Part shown: positions 1-10,240 of the stretch, one piece after another
Numbering within the stretch: position 1 is the first letter of the stretch
Layout of the letters: every line of letters begins with the position of its first letter
NCBI GenBank assembly: GCA_016858145.1
Contig: JAEHOE010000001.1
Location: 868,001-932,000, forward strand
Source: Edaphochlamys debaryana
Taxonomy: Eukaryota > Chlorophyta > Chlorophyceae > Chlamydomonadales
Length of the DNA: 64,000 bases
Reading direction: 5' to 3'
The notes under the pieces: generated by a model
What the model saw: the letters and a program-made list of their open reading frames with translations, nothing else
Databases searched by the model: none
What the model was told of the DNA's origin: nothing
Program-made: the position numbers and the translations under genes

Positions 1-87
1 GCGCGCTTGCTCGGTCTAAACCGATATCAAACCTCTCCTGATCCCCTCCCTTTCCTACGCCCCCTCGTGACTGCAATGCACGTGCAG

Positions 88-326
88 CCGAGCGCCTGCA
101 GCGCGTGTCCGTCTTCAAGCAGCTGCTGCAGACGCTGGGGGCGCCCAGCGGCAACAGCTCCGCCGCGACAACGCCGCGCGCCAGCGGTGGCGGTGCGCTG
201 ACGCCCCGCGGCAGCACGGGCGGCGCCGGCAGCCGGCAGCGCACCAAGCCCGCGCCCGAGGAGGCGGCCGCTATCGGGCAGGCCGTATACCAGCTCCTCG
301 ACCAGTTCGGGGGTCGCCTCATGTGA
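88..326 (+). CDS. 3'-terminal exon of an unknown gene (partial)
   Basis: A CAG acceptor at 85-87 opens a reading frame that runs to TGA at 324-326. The exon starts in mid-codon, so the rest of the gene lies left of the window. It encodes about 79 residues: a short amphipathic start (VSVFKQLLQTLGAP), a Ser/Thr/Gly-rich low-complexity stretch, a basic segment and a predicted helix (AIGQAVYQLLDQFGG) just before the stop. No domain is recognisable. Frame length and codon use (C or G in third positions) resemble the certain genes here. The call as a terminal coding exon is likely; the function is unknown. Confidence 0.55.
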
Positions 327-960
327 GGGGCGTATGGGTTGACGAGCAGGCAGAGCAGGTCGTGCGCAACGGATGGCCCGAACGGCAAGGCAGGTGCATG
401 GTAACAGGCTGTGAGGCCGGGGCAAAGGACGGCGGCAGCTGTACGGTGGGAAAGGGCACGGGCCATATCTGGAGCCCAGCGCACGCGCGAATGCACTTCG
501 GGGTGGGATCATGCAAGCCGTGAGCCAAAGGGAAGGTGATGTTGGGCAGAGGTAGCAGGGAGCAGGGAGGCCTTCACCTTAGCGCTTGCCTGTCGCATGC
601 ATTGTGGGGGAGATTGCAGGCGGAGTAGACTTCCAGGGGGACAGTGTGCTGTTGATACTGGTATTGCACACAATCAGCTTCAGCCCTAGGAAGCCCTGAC
701 GCACGCATGATGCGCACAAATGTGACACATGAGACACCGAAGGGCCAAGGGCGCCGCATGGTGTACATAGGTGTTCTTGGCATGTGTGCACCCACGCGGG
801 GTTCGTGAGGTGGATTGACCTTAACGTGATGTGGTAGCCAGCTGTAGGGCCGTGTCGGTGGCAAGCTAGGGTTGGGTGGGCCTTGTGATGGGTTTGGAGG
901 GCTGCACCACAGCCATGACGGAATGGTGGGTCGCAGAGCCACGTATGGCACGGCTCAGTG

Positions 961-1432
961 GCCGCAGCGGCCAAAGCTCAGTGGATGGCCGGCCGGTTGC
1001 AGTACACGTCGCAACTGTGGGCCCGCATGTAAGATTGGTATGCCGTGTGTTTACTGTGTGAACGTGAAGCTGTGTATGGGCGGCTGCGGCGTCGAGGCGC
1101 GGTGTTTGGCGAGCGCAATTCTGGATGCCGTACAGGATGTCCAGGGCTCTCTTTTCTTGCGGAGACGGCCGGCCATCCACTGAGCTTTGGCCGCTGAGCC
1201 TCGGCAACACTAGGGAACTGACGTCAATCCGTTGCAGCCCTGGGCCGGGCGAGAGGAGCGTGGCCCGTCCCGTTTGCGGGCAAGACAGCTGGGAATGCAT
1301 CCGTGCAATCCAGATTGCGCTCGTCATATTTGGTCCCGATATTGGACAGAGCGAGGAGACGAAAGCAGAGCGGACCGCAGCAGGTCCATTGAAGAGGAGT
1401 CACACGCAGTGTGGCCTGGGCTTGGACACGGC
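961..1432 (+). repeat. Inverted-repeat copy A, about 470 bp
   Basis: This stretch matches 5967-6422 in reverse complement at roughly 90 percent identity by eye. One edge coincides with the outer end of a terminal inverted repeat near 961-965. The other edge fades at about 1432. Relative to copy B it has an additional 20-odd bases forming the second terminal repeat near 1171-1196. The two copies flank the whole glycosyltransferase gene in inverted orientation. Confidence 0.85.
965..1196. mobile_element. MITE-like element with about 31-bp terminal inverted repeats
   Basis: Bases 965-995 and 1166-1196 are perfect reverse complements and enclose about 170 bp with no coding potential. The repeat ends read CAGCGGCCAAAG outward-in on the left and CTTTGGCCGCTG on the right. 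Size, long perfect inverted ends and lack of a transposase fit a miniature inverted-repeat transposable element. I cannot define a clear target-site duplication, because the repeated unit seen at the second locus continues about 235 bp beyond one end. It could instead be part of a larger, internally deleted element. Confidence 0.6.
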
Positions 1433-1892
1433 TCTATTGGCGTCTAACTAGGGTCCAGCAAGGTCGCGTGCCATCACAGGTTGCCTCGCAGCCGTTTCGC
1501 ACGGAGGGAAGTGGCCGGCTGGTTGCAACTAAGATGGGAGGGTGGGCAGGGTGCGGGTCGGGCGGGGGCGGGATCGCCCACCACCCCTGTCGCCCACGGT
1601 GGGGGCTGAGGCCAGGGGTGAGGCCGCAGGCGTGTGGGTTTGGGGCGATCCCGCCATCACGCCCGCGAAGCCCCAGGCGAGCAAAGCCACGCGTACCACC
1701 AGGATAACGCAGACTTGGTACTTATATCATCTGTACCTCAGCTTGACTTGCTGCTGCCGATCTTGCGTGAGGACTGTTGAACCGCACCGCCGAGGTTCCT
1801 GACTGCCGCGAGGCACATATGGGAGCACTTCTGCACTTGTAGGAACACCCTCAAGCCTCACATTGGCGCGGGATAAGCTATTCTCGTTTGGG

Positions 1893-4800
1893 ATGCTCGG
1901 CTCTAGGCGCTCGCGGCTCCCGGCGCTGGCGTCGCTGGCGCTGGTGCTTTTGCTAGTAGATCTCTCGCCCGCATCAGCTGTTGAGAAGGCAGCTGGCGCA
2001 CCTGACCCCGTCGCTGCCGAACAACAGCCATCCCCACAGCCGGGGCCCGCACCCACGGGGGCCCGGCGTGTGTATGCCTCGGACTTAGAACGCGAAGGCA
2101 ATCGCACGTTCCACCCGTCCTTTGGGCTCTTCCCAAAGGGCTGCCGCTGGCGGTCCGTCACGACGGAGGGCAGCTCCAAGGTGGAGTACCAGTTCTGGGA
2201 CTTCGCCACAGAGACATGGGTGGATGAGCGGCCCGCGGCCTGTGCGCCCACGACATACCCGGCGCCCGGGCCCCCGGACTGGCAATTTAACAACGGCACG
2301 CCCCGCACGGAGGTGGCGTGCCAGGCGTCGCATTGCGTCTACACCAACATGTACTACAACAATGGCCGCTGGTGGGGCGCCGGGGGGGGGCGCAGGGGGC
2401 AGGGTCGTGTTGGCAGGGTCCGCAACCCTGTGGACATGCCCAGGGGAGCCACATGCAGAGATCTCAGAAAGACGGGGGTTGTGACCCGCGCCGGGGCCGA
2501 GACTGCTCTGCCGTGTGCTTCAGCGGAGCGCTCCCCGCCCGTCAGCTTTGTCATCCTGGACCCTTCTGGACTGACGCCCTGTGCCATCCCTTGCCTCCCC
2601 CTCCCAGGTACGCCCTGGTGGACGGGGAGCTGTTCATCCCCTCGTGGCGCTTCTCCCGCAACCAGGAGGTGGTGCCCTTCCACGTGCTGTCCGCCTCGGA
2701 CTTCATCGACTCGGTGCGCTGGCGCGTGGTGCCGGGCGACACCATCCTCTTCGACTTCATCTTCTTCATCCACCCCACCGCCATCGGGCACTGGTGGGAG
2801 ATGCTCGGCCCACTGTACAGGTGAGCGAACCCGCTCCCTGCGGGACGGACCTGTCCAGCTTATGCCCGGGATGCCTGGGCACTGCAGCCATGGCCAAACC
2901 CCCTCTTCGCGCTTCCGACACAGACCCACCTTGCACAGGGCTAACACGTCACCTCCCCGTGCTCCGAACCCTCCTCGTAGTATCCTCAAGACCATTGACT
3001 TCCGCCGCCCCTGCGACCAGTTCGTGCTGCTGCACCTGGGCCGGCAGCACATGCTGGAGTGGGTGCGCGCCATGATCGCCGTGACGCTGGGCGTGGGGCC
3101 GAACGAGGAGCTGCCGCCGGTGCTGCTGCAGGACGAGACGGACAACGCGTGGAACCAGATCACCCAGGTGACGGGCGGGGCGCGGGGGGAGGAAGGGGCT
3201 CGGCTGCGGAGGGGCACACCCAAAGCAGTGGCTGTAAAGGGAGAAGGACAGGTGGCGGTGTGCGGGGCTCAGAGGGCGTTCACGGGGCGCTAGTGTACTT
3301 TGTACTCACGCCAGCCCTACCCGCGCCTCACCCCTCCACCCCGCAGCCCAGCAGCTGTCTGGCTTCTCGCGGGACACGTGGTACGTTTTCGAGCGGGTGC
3401 TCATCGTCAAGGTGAGGGGCGGAGCGCCGTCACACGCACGGCGTGGCAGCACACAGCGTATGGGTCGTCAGCCGCCACCTCCTAGCGCTCGGGCGGCACT
3501 CGGGCGAGCAGTGGAGGGGACGCCGGTGCTATGAGGGCCTGAGGGTAGTCTCGCCGCTTCTTGAGGCACACTTTATCCTGGTTACCTACCGTCCTCTCTT
3601 AGGACCTGGCCACGGGCGGCGGCCGCACGTTCCTCAACTTCGAGGACGCCCGCGAGTTCAGGGAGCTCATCTACAACCAGTACGGTAAGCGTGGCGAGTT
3701 GGGCAGGGAGGACGTGACGCGCCAGAGCGGCAACAGCTCGGAGTCATAAAGAGGCTCTTGCATTGTTGTGCTCGGGCATCCCGGGGGGCGAGTGGGACGG
3801 GGCCCACGCGAAGTTGCCCTGCGCTCCATGCCTCCCTGGTCGCCGCGTGCCGTTGCCGCAGGCCTGCCCAAGCCCGCGCCCCGCCCCAGCGTGCCCCGCG
3901 TCATCACGTTCCAGCGCAAGCGTGCCAACCGCCGCATCATCAATGAGCCCGAGTTCATCGAGCTGCTCAAGGGGTACGGGGACCTCAAGGTAAGAGCGCG
4001 AACTGCGCGCTTGGGGGCACTTTTGTCGAGCAGCCAGCGGGCAGCGCGTTGTCGCCGCATCAGCAGTGGACGCGGGGTGAGCCAGGAGGGTGAGGCGAAG
4101 ACCAACAGCCAAGCGGCCGAGAACTGAGTTGCTGCGTCCTACATGCTTGACCTGACGGTCGCGGCTTATCACGCGGCCTACACCGATCCCCACCCCCACC
4201 AGATTGTGGAGTACAACAGCAGCTCCTCGCTGTACGAGCAGCTGCTGCAGATGCGCGAGACGGGCGTGTACGTGTCGGTGCACACCTCCAACCTGGCCAA
4301 CGCGCCGCTGCTACAGCCTGGCTCGGCAGTAATCGAGATCATCCAGGTGGGCCCATGGCCGTGGCAGGCATGCTAGGAGGCGATAGGACGGCCTGGGAGT
4401 TGGGCCTGGTCCGGCAAGGTCCTGAGTTGCCTGGCCGTTGGCACCTGAGGGGCTTCACCTGCTAAGCCAGCTGCATTCCAGCTTTTTGCCCTGCTTCAAC
4501 GAGATCCCCTCTTTCCGTACCCTTGCTTCGTCCAGCGCAACTGGATGTGGAACGGCCTGGACCGCTCGTTCAAGGACCAGACGCACATGATGCTGGACAT
4601 CCACCACTACGCCTGGCGCGCCAAGTTCCTCAACCAGACCGTCTACCTCAACGAGCGAGACTTCTACAAGTGGGTCCCGCCCTTCTTCAACCCGCACTTG
4701 CCCCACACTCACCTTCGTCCCTCACCGCCCTCCTCCCGCGCCTCTTCCCACGCGCTACACCGGCTCTCGCGCCCTGCTCCCGACCGCACCGCACCGCTCT

Positions 4801-4992
4801 CGCTCGCCTCCTCGCAGGGTGGGCCACTGGCCCGCGGGTCAGTGCGGCACGGAGGAGTGCGTGGAGGCGCACACCAACGTGGACGTGTTCGTGGACCTGG
4901 ACGAGTTCAAGCAGCTACTGGACGACCGCCTGCCGCACGTGTGGGCGGGCGAGGACGTGCAGCGCGCCGCCATCCCCTGGCCCGACTGGTAA
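1893..4992 (+). CDS. Glycosyltransferase family 61-like protein (nine exons)
   Basis: Exons: 1893-2371, 2608-2820, 2981-3167, 3352-3411, 3603-3684, 3862-3989, 4203-4346, 4536-4669, 4818-4992; 533 residues. The ATG begins an N-terminal hydrophobic signal or signal-anchor (LALVLLLVDLSPASA), placing the enzyme in the secretory pathway, probably as a Golgi type II protein. The C-terminal half carries the GT61/DUF563 pattern: an R-rich strand and helix (TFQRKRANRRI, then EFIELLKGYG), SSSLYEQLLQM, the H-containing VSVHTSNLANAPLL, and GSAVIEIIQ, which match the family's nucleotide-sugar-binding core (G.HGA.L.N..F...G..V.EI). GT61 enzymes transfer xylose, arabinose or GlcNAc to glycans; the donor here cannot be told. 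The start of exon 4 could be 3355 instead of 3352. Family call is strong, substrate unknown. Confidence 0.85.
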
Positions 4993-6459
4993 AGGCGGGG
5001 TAGCGGCCAGGCAGGAAGGGGGGCACAGGGGGCGGGAGAGCGCGCGGAGGTGACACACATGGTGCGTGCGAGGGTGTAGCAAGCAGGGTGAGTCACCCCT
5101 GGTAGCGGACAAGGGCTGGGTGTGGAGTTGTTGCGCGCGGTGACACCAGGGTGCAGCGTTTCTTTACAAACGCCATCAGCCTCCATTAGGGGTCCAGGAC
5201 GAGCGGCACGGGGGCTAGGCGAAGAGGCACAGGGCCAGCAGTGCTTGAATTAGTGCACAAAGGTCGTGTCGACTTGTGCAGGGGCTGACTGCGAACTTGG
5301 TAAGGGTGGGCACGGACGGGATGCTGGTATGCAGTCGGCAAGGCGGGTGTGTGTGCTTGCAGGGGTCGTGCAGTGTAGTTCAGACGACGATTGGGTGATG
5401 CAAGGCGGGGGCAGCAGGGGGGTGGAATTGGCAGCCAGGTCGGAGGCGACGTCAGACGCTCAGGCTGACGCCGCCCCACGCGTCAAAGAGTATTGCAGCC
5501 TCTGTTGCGGCAGAGTGGCCGCGGCTTTCGTTCTCGAGTGCGTTACAGAGCGGCTATGAGGCTACGCGTCAAGCAGTTGTGGAGTCGGGAACTGGTCGGG
5601 AACCCTCCCACCAGCGGGGCGAAACCGCCAGGGTAGCGCCAGGGTGGCGACCGCGCCAGCTCCCGCCGCTGCCGCCCCTGTGCCAAGCGTGCTCTGCTCC
5701 ATTTGCCAGAACCGAGGGCAGCTGCGTTGCCCGCTGAAAGTCGTTGCAAGTCGTTCGCGACTGGCTGTCCGAAGGACCCGCTCGTCCTGCCCGCTGGCGT
5801 CCAAGTGTGGAGTCCAACTTTGTCGCGCATACTAGCCAGCTGCCTCCCAAACATATGCTGGTGCCAGTCCCTGTGCGCGCTGGGGTGGAAAGGGTGCGAA
5901 ACCGCTGTGGGGCGACCGCTGATGGGAGGCGGCATTGCTGATGGCTCGAGCCGAACCCGGGCGGCCATGTCGTTTCCAAGCCCAGGCCTCACTGCGTGTG
6001 ACTCCTCTTCAATGGACCTGCTGCGGTCCGCTCTGCTTTCGTCTCCTCGCTCTGTCCAATATCGGGACCAAATATGACGAGCACAATCTGGATTGCACGG
6101 ATGCATTCCCAGCTGTCTTGCCCGCAAACGGGACGGGCCACGCTCCTCTCGCCCGGCCCAGGGCTGCAACGGATTGACGTCAGTCCCCCAGTACTGCCGG
6201 GGCTCAGTTGCAGGGCCGTCTCCGCAAGAAAAGAGAGCCCTGGACATCCTGTACGGCATCGAAATTGCGCTCGCCAAACACCGCGTCTCGACGCCGCAGC
6301 CGCCCATACACAGCTACACGCTCACACAGTTAACACACGGCATACCAATTTTACATGCGGGCCCACAGTTGCGACGCTTACTGCAACCGGCCGGCCATCC
6401 TCTGAGCTTCGGCCGCTGCGGCGCACAGAGCCGCGTCGGACGTTGCTGCTTCACTTGCC
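4993..6459. other. Intergenic region holding repeat copy B
   Basis: From 4993 to about 5560 lies the probable 3'UTR and flank of the glycosyltransferase gene; I see no TGTAA signal. Bases 5560-5966 are unique, of unknown nature, with only chance open frames. Copy B of the inverted repeat fills 5967-6422 and ends some 38 bases before the next ATG. A 254-residue minus-strand frame crosses both parts but looks like chance. Confidence 0.55.
5967..6422 (-). repeat. Inverted-repeat copy B
   Basis: Reverse-complement partner of 961-1432. The end at 6383-6422 keeps one terminal inverted repeat with two mismatches to copy A. The opposite terminal repeat is missing: where copy A continues with the repeat, copy B has a seven-base junction near 6211-6218. 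Copy B is therefore either the ancestral state before gain of the second end or a derivative that lost it. It forms the immediate 5' flank, and perhaps the 5'UTR, of the response-regulator gene. Confidence 0.85.
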
Positions 6460-8089
6460 ATGGCTCTGGTGCAGCCATTCGGAGTCCTGCCGCCCCACTG
6501 TGCGCGGCATTGCGTGTCCCGAACAGCCCTCGGGCCCAAGCTTCTCAAGAAGGCTGGCGTGTTAGTCGTGGATGACCTAGCAGTCAATCGGCTCATCCTG
6601 GGCACCATTCTGACCAAGGTGAGCAGCGGGATACTGGATACGATGGGGCGATATGGGGATACGGATACGGGCCTCGGCCCCGCTGCAGCCTGTCTATCGA
6701 TGCCTTGCTCGTTTCTGCATCATGCGTGTCCTCGCGGGGGCGTGCAGCCGGTGTGGACAGGTGTCGAGGTTGACCTCATCCCGCGGACCCGCCGCTGCAC
6801 GTCTGCACTGTCGCGCCTTCTGCATCTGAGCTCCTGACTGACCTCTTTGCTGTCTGTTGCCCTTTCCACAGCTTGGCTTCGAGGTGCTTGAAGCTGAGAA
6901 CGGTCTCCAGGCATGCGACGTGTTCGCCAGCCAGCGAGAGCTCATCTGCGTCTTCATGGATCTGCAGATGCCGATTGCAGGTGGGGGTCGGCAAGGGGAC
7001 CGGGCCCGTCCCGATCTGCGTCAGGAGTCCCCTTGCAGTGTCGGCTGGGGCGTTAGCGGCAGTTCCGACTTCGACGTTGCGCGCGCTGCCACCAACTCCA
7101 CGCGCTCTTTCCCGCCTCCCCTCAGACGGCTTCAGTGCCACCAAGGGCATCCGCGAGCTGGAGTCCCAAGCGCCGGTAGGGGAGGCCCTGCGCGTGCCCG
7201 TGGTCGTCTGCACGGCCTCGTGCCTGGACGACCTTGTGGACGGAGGCCAGACCGTGAGCCAACGAGCTCTGGAGCTGGGAGCTGATGGCGCCGTGGTGAG
7301 CGGGGGTTTAGGGGACAGGGCTCCGCAAACTGCACACGCTCAACGGGTGCGTGGGTCCGCGGCGACACCGGGGCCTTCTACCCAAGCAATGGTAGCCTGA
7401 ACCCCTCCCCTCCTCCCTCGCAGCGGAAACCCCTCACCACACTGGCCGTCCAAGCCATCCTCGACACCTTCGCCCCCCGCTGGCGCTCCTCAATGACCGT
7501 GGCCGCCGCGCCCTCCCCCGTGGCGCCGGCGCAGCCCTGCCAAGCAGCGCCCTGCTCGCCGGTGCCGGCCTACTCTCCGGCCGCGTCCTCTGCGTCGCCT
7601 TCGTCGGAGCCCCTGCCGAAGGCCCACCCCATCTCGTGGCGGCGGCACCACACCTTCAGCGTCGGACACCACTCGCACTCGCGGCCCGCCGTGCCAGCGC
7701 GCCCCGCCCCCGTCCCCGCTGCGGAGCACGGGACGCCGGAGCAGCCGCCGCTGCCTCAGGGCTACGCGCAGGCGTACAGCTCATGCGGCGGCGTGCACCT
7801 CCGAACAGGCCGCAGCCGGGCCGACCTGGTCCCCGTAGCCGCGTCGCCCTACGGCGCCTGGGGCTGGATCGATGACGACTCGGACTCATCGTGCTCGGGC
7901 TGCCCGGCCACGGAGCTGGGCCTCAGCGGCTACCAGCGCCCCGCCAAGACCGTCAAGCGGCGCATGTCGTGCGATGTGTCGGCCTGGGCGTCGGCCGCCG
8001 CAGCCGCCGTGGCGACGCCCATCCGGACTGAGCTGCTGGACCCGCAGCCCATGTCCGTCCTGATCGCAGCCGCAGCGGCGCTATGCTAG
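6460..8089 (+). CDS. Response-regulator receiver-domain protein with disordered tail
   Basis: Exons: 6460-6618, 6872-6980, 7126-7295, 7424-8089; 367 residues. Residues 33-150 form a full CheY-type receiver: VLVVDD (D38/D39), the phospho-acceptor in FMDLQMP (D83), CTAS (T119) and RKPLT (K148). All catalytic positions are present, so Asp phosphorylation by a histidine kinase phosphorelay is expected. No GGDEF, Myb or other output domain follows; the remaining 215 residues are Pro/Ala/Ser-rich with basophilic phosphosite-like segments (RRHHTFSVG, KRRMSCDVS) and one compact Trp/Asp patch (GAWGWIDDDSD). It may act as an orphan receiver or phosphorelay intermediate. The ATG lies just inside unique sequence beyond repeat copy B. 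A damaged copy of exons 1-2 lies at 9795-10240. Confidence 0.88.
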
Positions 8090-9084
8090 GCAGAGGTGCC
8101 TCGGGATGCCCTCGGCTTGGGCGGCCCGCATGACGTCCGCTGGTCTGGAGAGACGCCCAGCGGCGGCGTGCGGTGGTTGAGTATTGCGGGGACTGTGGTG
8201 GGGAAGATGCGCCTCCGGGAGCAGGCGATGAAGGCTCCCGCCCAAAGCCACACTGGGTGAACCTCCTGTCAAGCAAATGTGCCGTGGGGCCTCGCGTTCA
8301 GGGCCTCGACTGACGGCCCTGGCAGAACTCACAAGAGCTTCATCTTATCTTATCTGTGGCCCAGTGCACGCGTCGGAGCCGGTGTTGAGGTTTCAGCTGC
8401 GCTGTGTGTCCTGGCCATGTGCCCGGGAAGCGCGGCTCGCGTCGGAGCCCGGGTTGTACCAACCAACCATTCCACTCGGGCCATGTGGGTGTCGCTAAGG
8501 AGGTGTTGCAGTGAGAAACCCCATCGAAATGGGAGCTCGAAGGGTGGCCGGCTTGCGGCCGAGCTTCCGTGGTTGAGCTTCTAGAAACCGCCTTAAGCAG
8601 GATGCGTGTAGCTAAGGGGAAGGGGGTAGAAGGTAGAGAGCGCAGTGTATGTAGGGAACGCAGAGGCATGCATGGGTTTGCACAGTGCAGATGCTTCTTT
8701 TGCGCGCTGTGGTAATGAGGTTTTGAATCCAGTCCGCACACCCCTCCGGCCATTCAGGAGGGGTAGCTGCGGGGCAGGTTCCACCGGCGCTTTGCTCCGC
8801 GCTCCCCGCGCGTAGCCCACACGCTGACCCTTGTAGATTGGCGTGTTGCGCGTCTGTCGCTTTTGCAGAAACTGTCCGTGTATTGTTTACAGTTAAGTTG
8901 TGTATCTCGATGCTCCCGCTACGTGCATTCCATGCTTGCAGCGGGGCTGCCGACCCTGTCCTCATCAATAAATAGGTGCCATGCCCCGGTCGTGCCCGCT
9001 CAGGGCCAGGGTGGTGTCCTTGCGCATGAGGGAGGGAAGCGCACAGATACAACACTGCCCAGAACCTTTTGCGCACCTGAAGCC

Positions 9085-9105
9085 CCCCCGGCTTTCTGCC
9101 GGGGG
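9085..9105. repeat. 8-bp GC-only hairpin
   Basis: CCCCCGGC and GCCGGGGG pair perfectly around a TTTCT loop. In a eukaryotic genome this is not a terminator signal; it may be a remnant or a small structured transcript. Confidence 0.4.
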
Positions 9106-9439
9106 TGGCGGTGTACCGCTCAACTAATGCTTGCTTGTGAGGTAAGGGTGGCGCTTTGAACTGAGGTGGCTGTTTTGCTGGTAGAGCGTTGCTGGCGATA
9201 CCTTGCGTAAGCGGACCGGTGGCTGCAGGGATGCGCTGCCGCCGCTGCTGAAGTGATGTCTGCTGCATGGACCTCTGTCCCGCGCACTCCTTGGCACGCC
9301 TGGAGCAGCGCGGGTGCGCATCCGTGTCCATCATGTACAGAAGCAAACGAAGCTGCTTGCTGTTGTGTGGGTGTTTGGTTGGTGCTTATGCTTACTCTTG
9401 CGGGCCGCGCCATCGGGTAACCTGCTGAGTCGGGGCTTG

Positions 9440-9462
9440 GGGATTCCACCACATGGAATCCC
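9440..9462. repeat. 9-bp hairpin
   Basis: GGGATTCCA and TGGAATCCC are perfect inverted copies separated by CCACA, inside a region without genes. Flanking GCTTGG (9435-9440) and CCAAGC (9470-9475) could extend pairing beyond an internal bulge. Confidence 0.4.
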
Positions 9463-9794
9463 GCCCCTTCCAAGCGTGCGGGCCCGGGGCGTGTAGCCTG
9501 TTCCCTGCTGGCATGTACTAGCCATTCGTGACTTACACTCGAAGACCTAATCACTGTGTCGTTGTTCGTTCTGGTTTGTCGGGGTATGCTGTGGTAGGAC
9601 TGTGGGGCTGGCGTTAGGCTGGCCTGCTCGGGAAGTGGGAGGCAGCGCTCGAGGGTGGGGCCACTGCAGCCGCTGCGGTGAGCCCCGGCGGGTGTAAAGC
9701 AGACTGGATGAGCTGTCCCGGTTCCAGACCACTGTGGTCCCCCCTCAAGCGCTTCAGGCGCCAGCAGCCCGCCCTATCTTATGTGCAGCATTGG

Positions 9795-10240
9795 GGCTCA
9801 TCCTGGGCACCATTCTGACCAAGGTGAGCAGCGGGATACTGGATACGATGGGACGAATGGGGATACGGATACGGGCCTCGGCCCGCTGCAGCCTGTCTAT
9901 CGATGCCTTGCTCGTTTCTGCGTCATGCGTGGCCTCGCGGGGGCGTGCAGCCGGTGTGGGCAGGTGTCGAGGTTGACCTCATCCCGCGGACCCGCCGCTG
10001 CAAGTCTGCAGCTCTGCACTGTCGCGCCTACAGCATCTGAGCTTCTGACTGACCTCTTTGCTGTCTGTTGCCCTTTCCACAGCTGAGAACGGTCTCCAGG
10101 CATGCGACGTGTTCGCCAGCCAGCGAGAGCTCATCTGCGTCTTCATGGACCTACAGATGCCGATTGCACGTGGGGAGTGGCAAGGGGGAACAGGGCCGGT
10201 CCCAAAGCGCTGCGTCAGGAGTCCCAGGGCAGTGCCTGCT
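9795..10240 (+). pseudogene. Broken segmental copy of the response-regulator gene (exon 1 end, intron 1, exon 2)
   Basis: This segment copies 6590-7048 at about 95 percent identity by eye, including the whole first intron, so it arose from genomic DNA and not from mRNA. The first coding exon is cut: the copy starts at the codons for L-I-L-G and lacks the DD motif. A 22-base deletion just after the intron 1 acceptor removes the codons for LGFEVLEA and shifts the frame. The exon 2 donor is changed from GCAGGTGGGG to GCACGTGGGG. The MDLQMP segment survives. Exons 3 and 4 are absent. It cannot encode a receiver domain. Confidence 0.9.

Larger units (their letters stand above)
327..1892. other. 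Intergenic region with 3' flank, repeat copy A and 5' flank of the GT61 gene
   Basis: No convincing exon is visible. The first part should be 3'UTR of the gene ending at 326, but I see no TGTAA signal before the repeat. The middle holds repeat copy A with its MITE-like core. The last 450 bases lead into the glycosyltransferase start and should hold its promoter and 5'UTR. Open frames here are short and lack codon bias. Confidence 0.6.
8090..9794. other. Long intergenic region, no supported gene
   Basis: The start should be 3'UTR of the receiver gene; no TGTAA signal is evident. A 244-residue minus-strand frame (8612-9346) shows neither codon bias nor recognisable motifs. Two short perfect hairpins (9085-9105 and 9440-9462) stand out. 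Otherwise I see nothing identifiable. Confidence 0.5.

Noticed and set aside
1863..1892. Upstream TTG start in frame with the GT61 gene
   Set aside because: Non-ATG starts are not expected here; the ATG at 1893 gives a good signal-anchor sequence.
5543..6307. 254-residue minus-strand frame across repeat copy B and unique DNA
   Set aside because: Part of the frame is also open in repeat copy A, but only over the shared repeat; it lacks protein-like composition and crosses the repeat boundary.
9085..9105. Rho-independent-style terminator
   Set aside because: Bacterial signal type; the region is nuclear algal DNA and no T-run follows the stem.
8612..9346. 244-residue minus-strand open frame
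   Set aside because: No recognisable motif, no third-position G/C bias like the true genes, and no splice-linked neighbours; likely chance in GC-rich DNA.
9795..10240. Processed (retro) pseudogene interpretation of the receiver copy
   Set aside because: Intron 1 is present and as similar as the exons, so the copy came from DNA.
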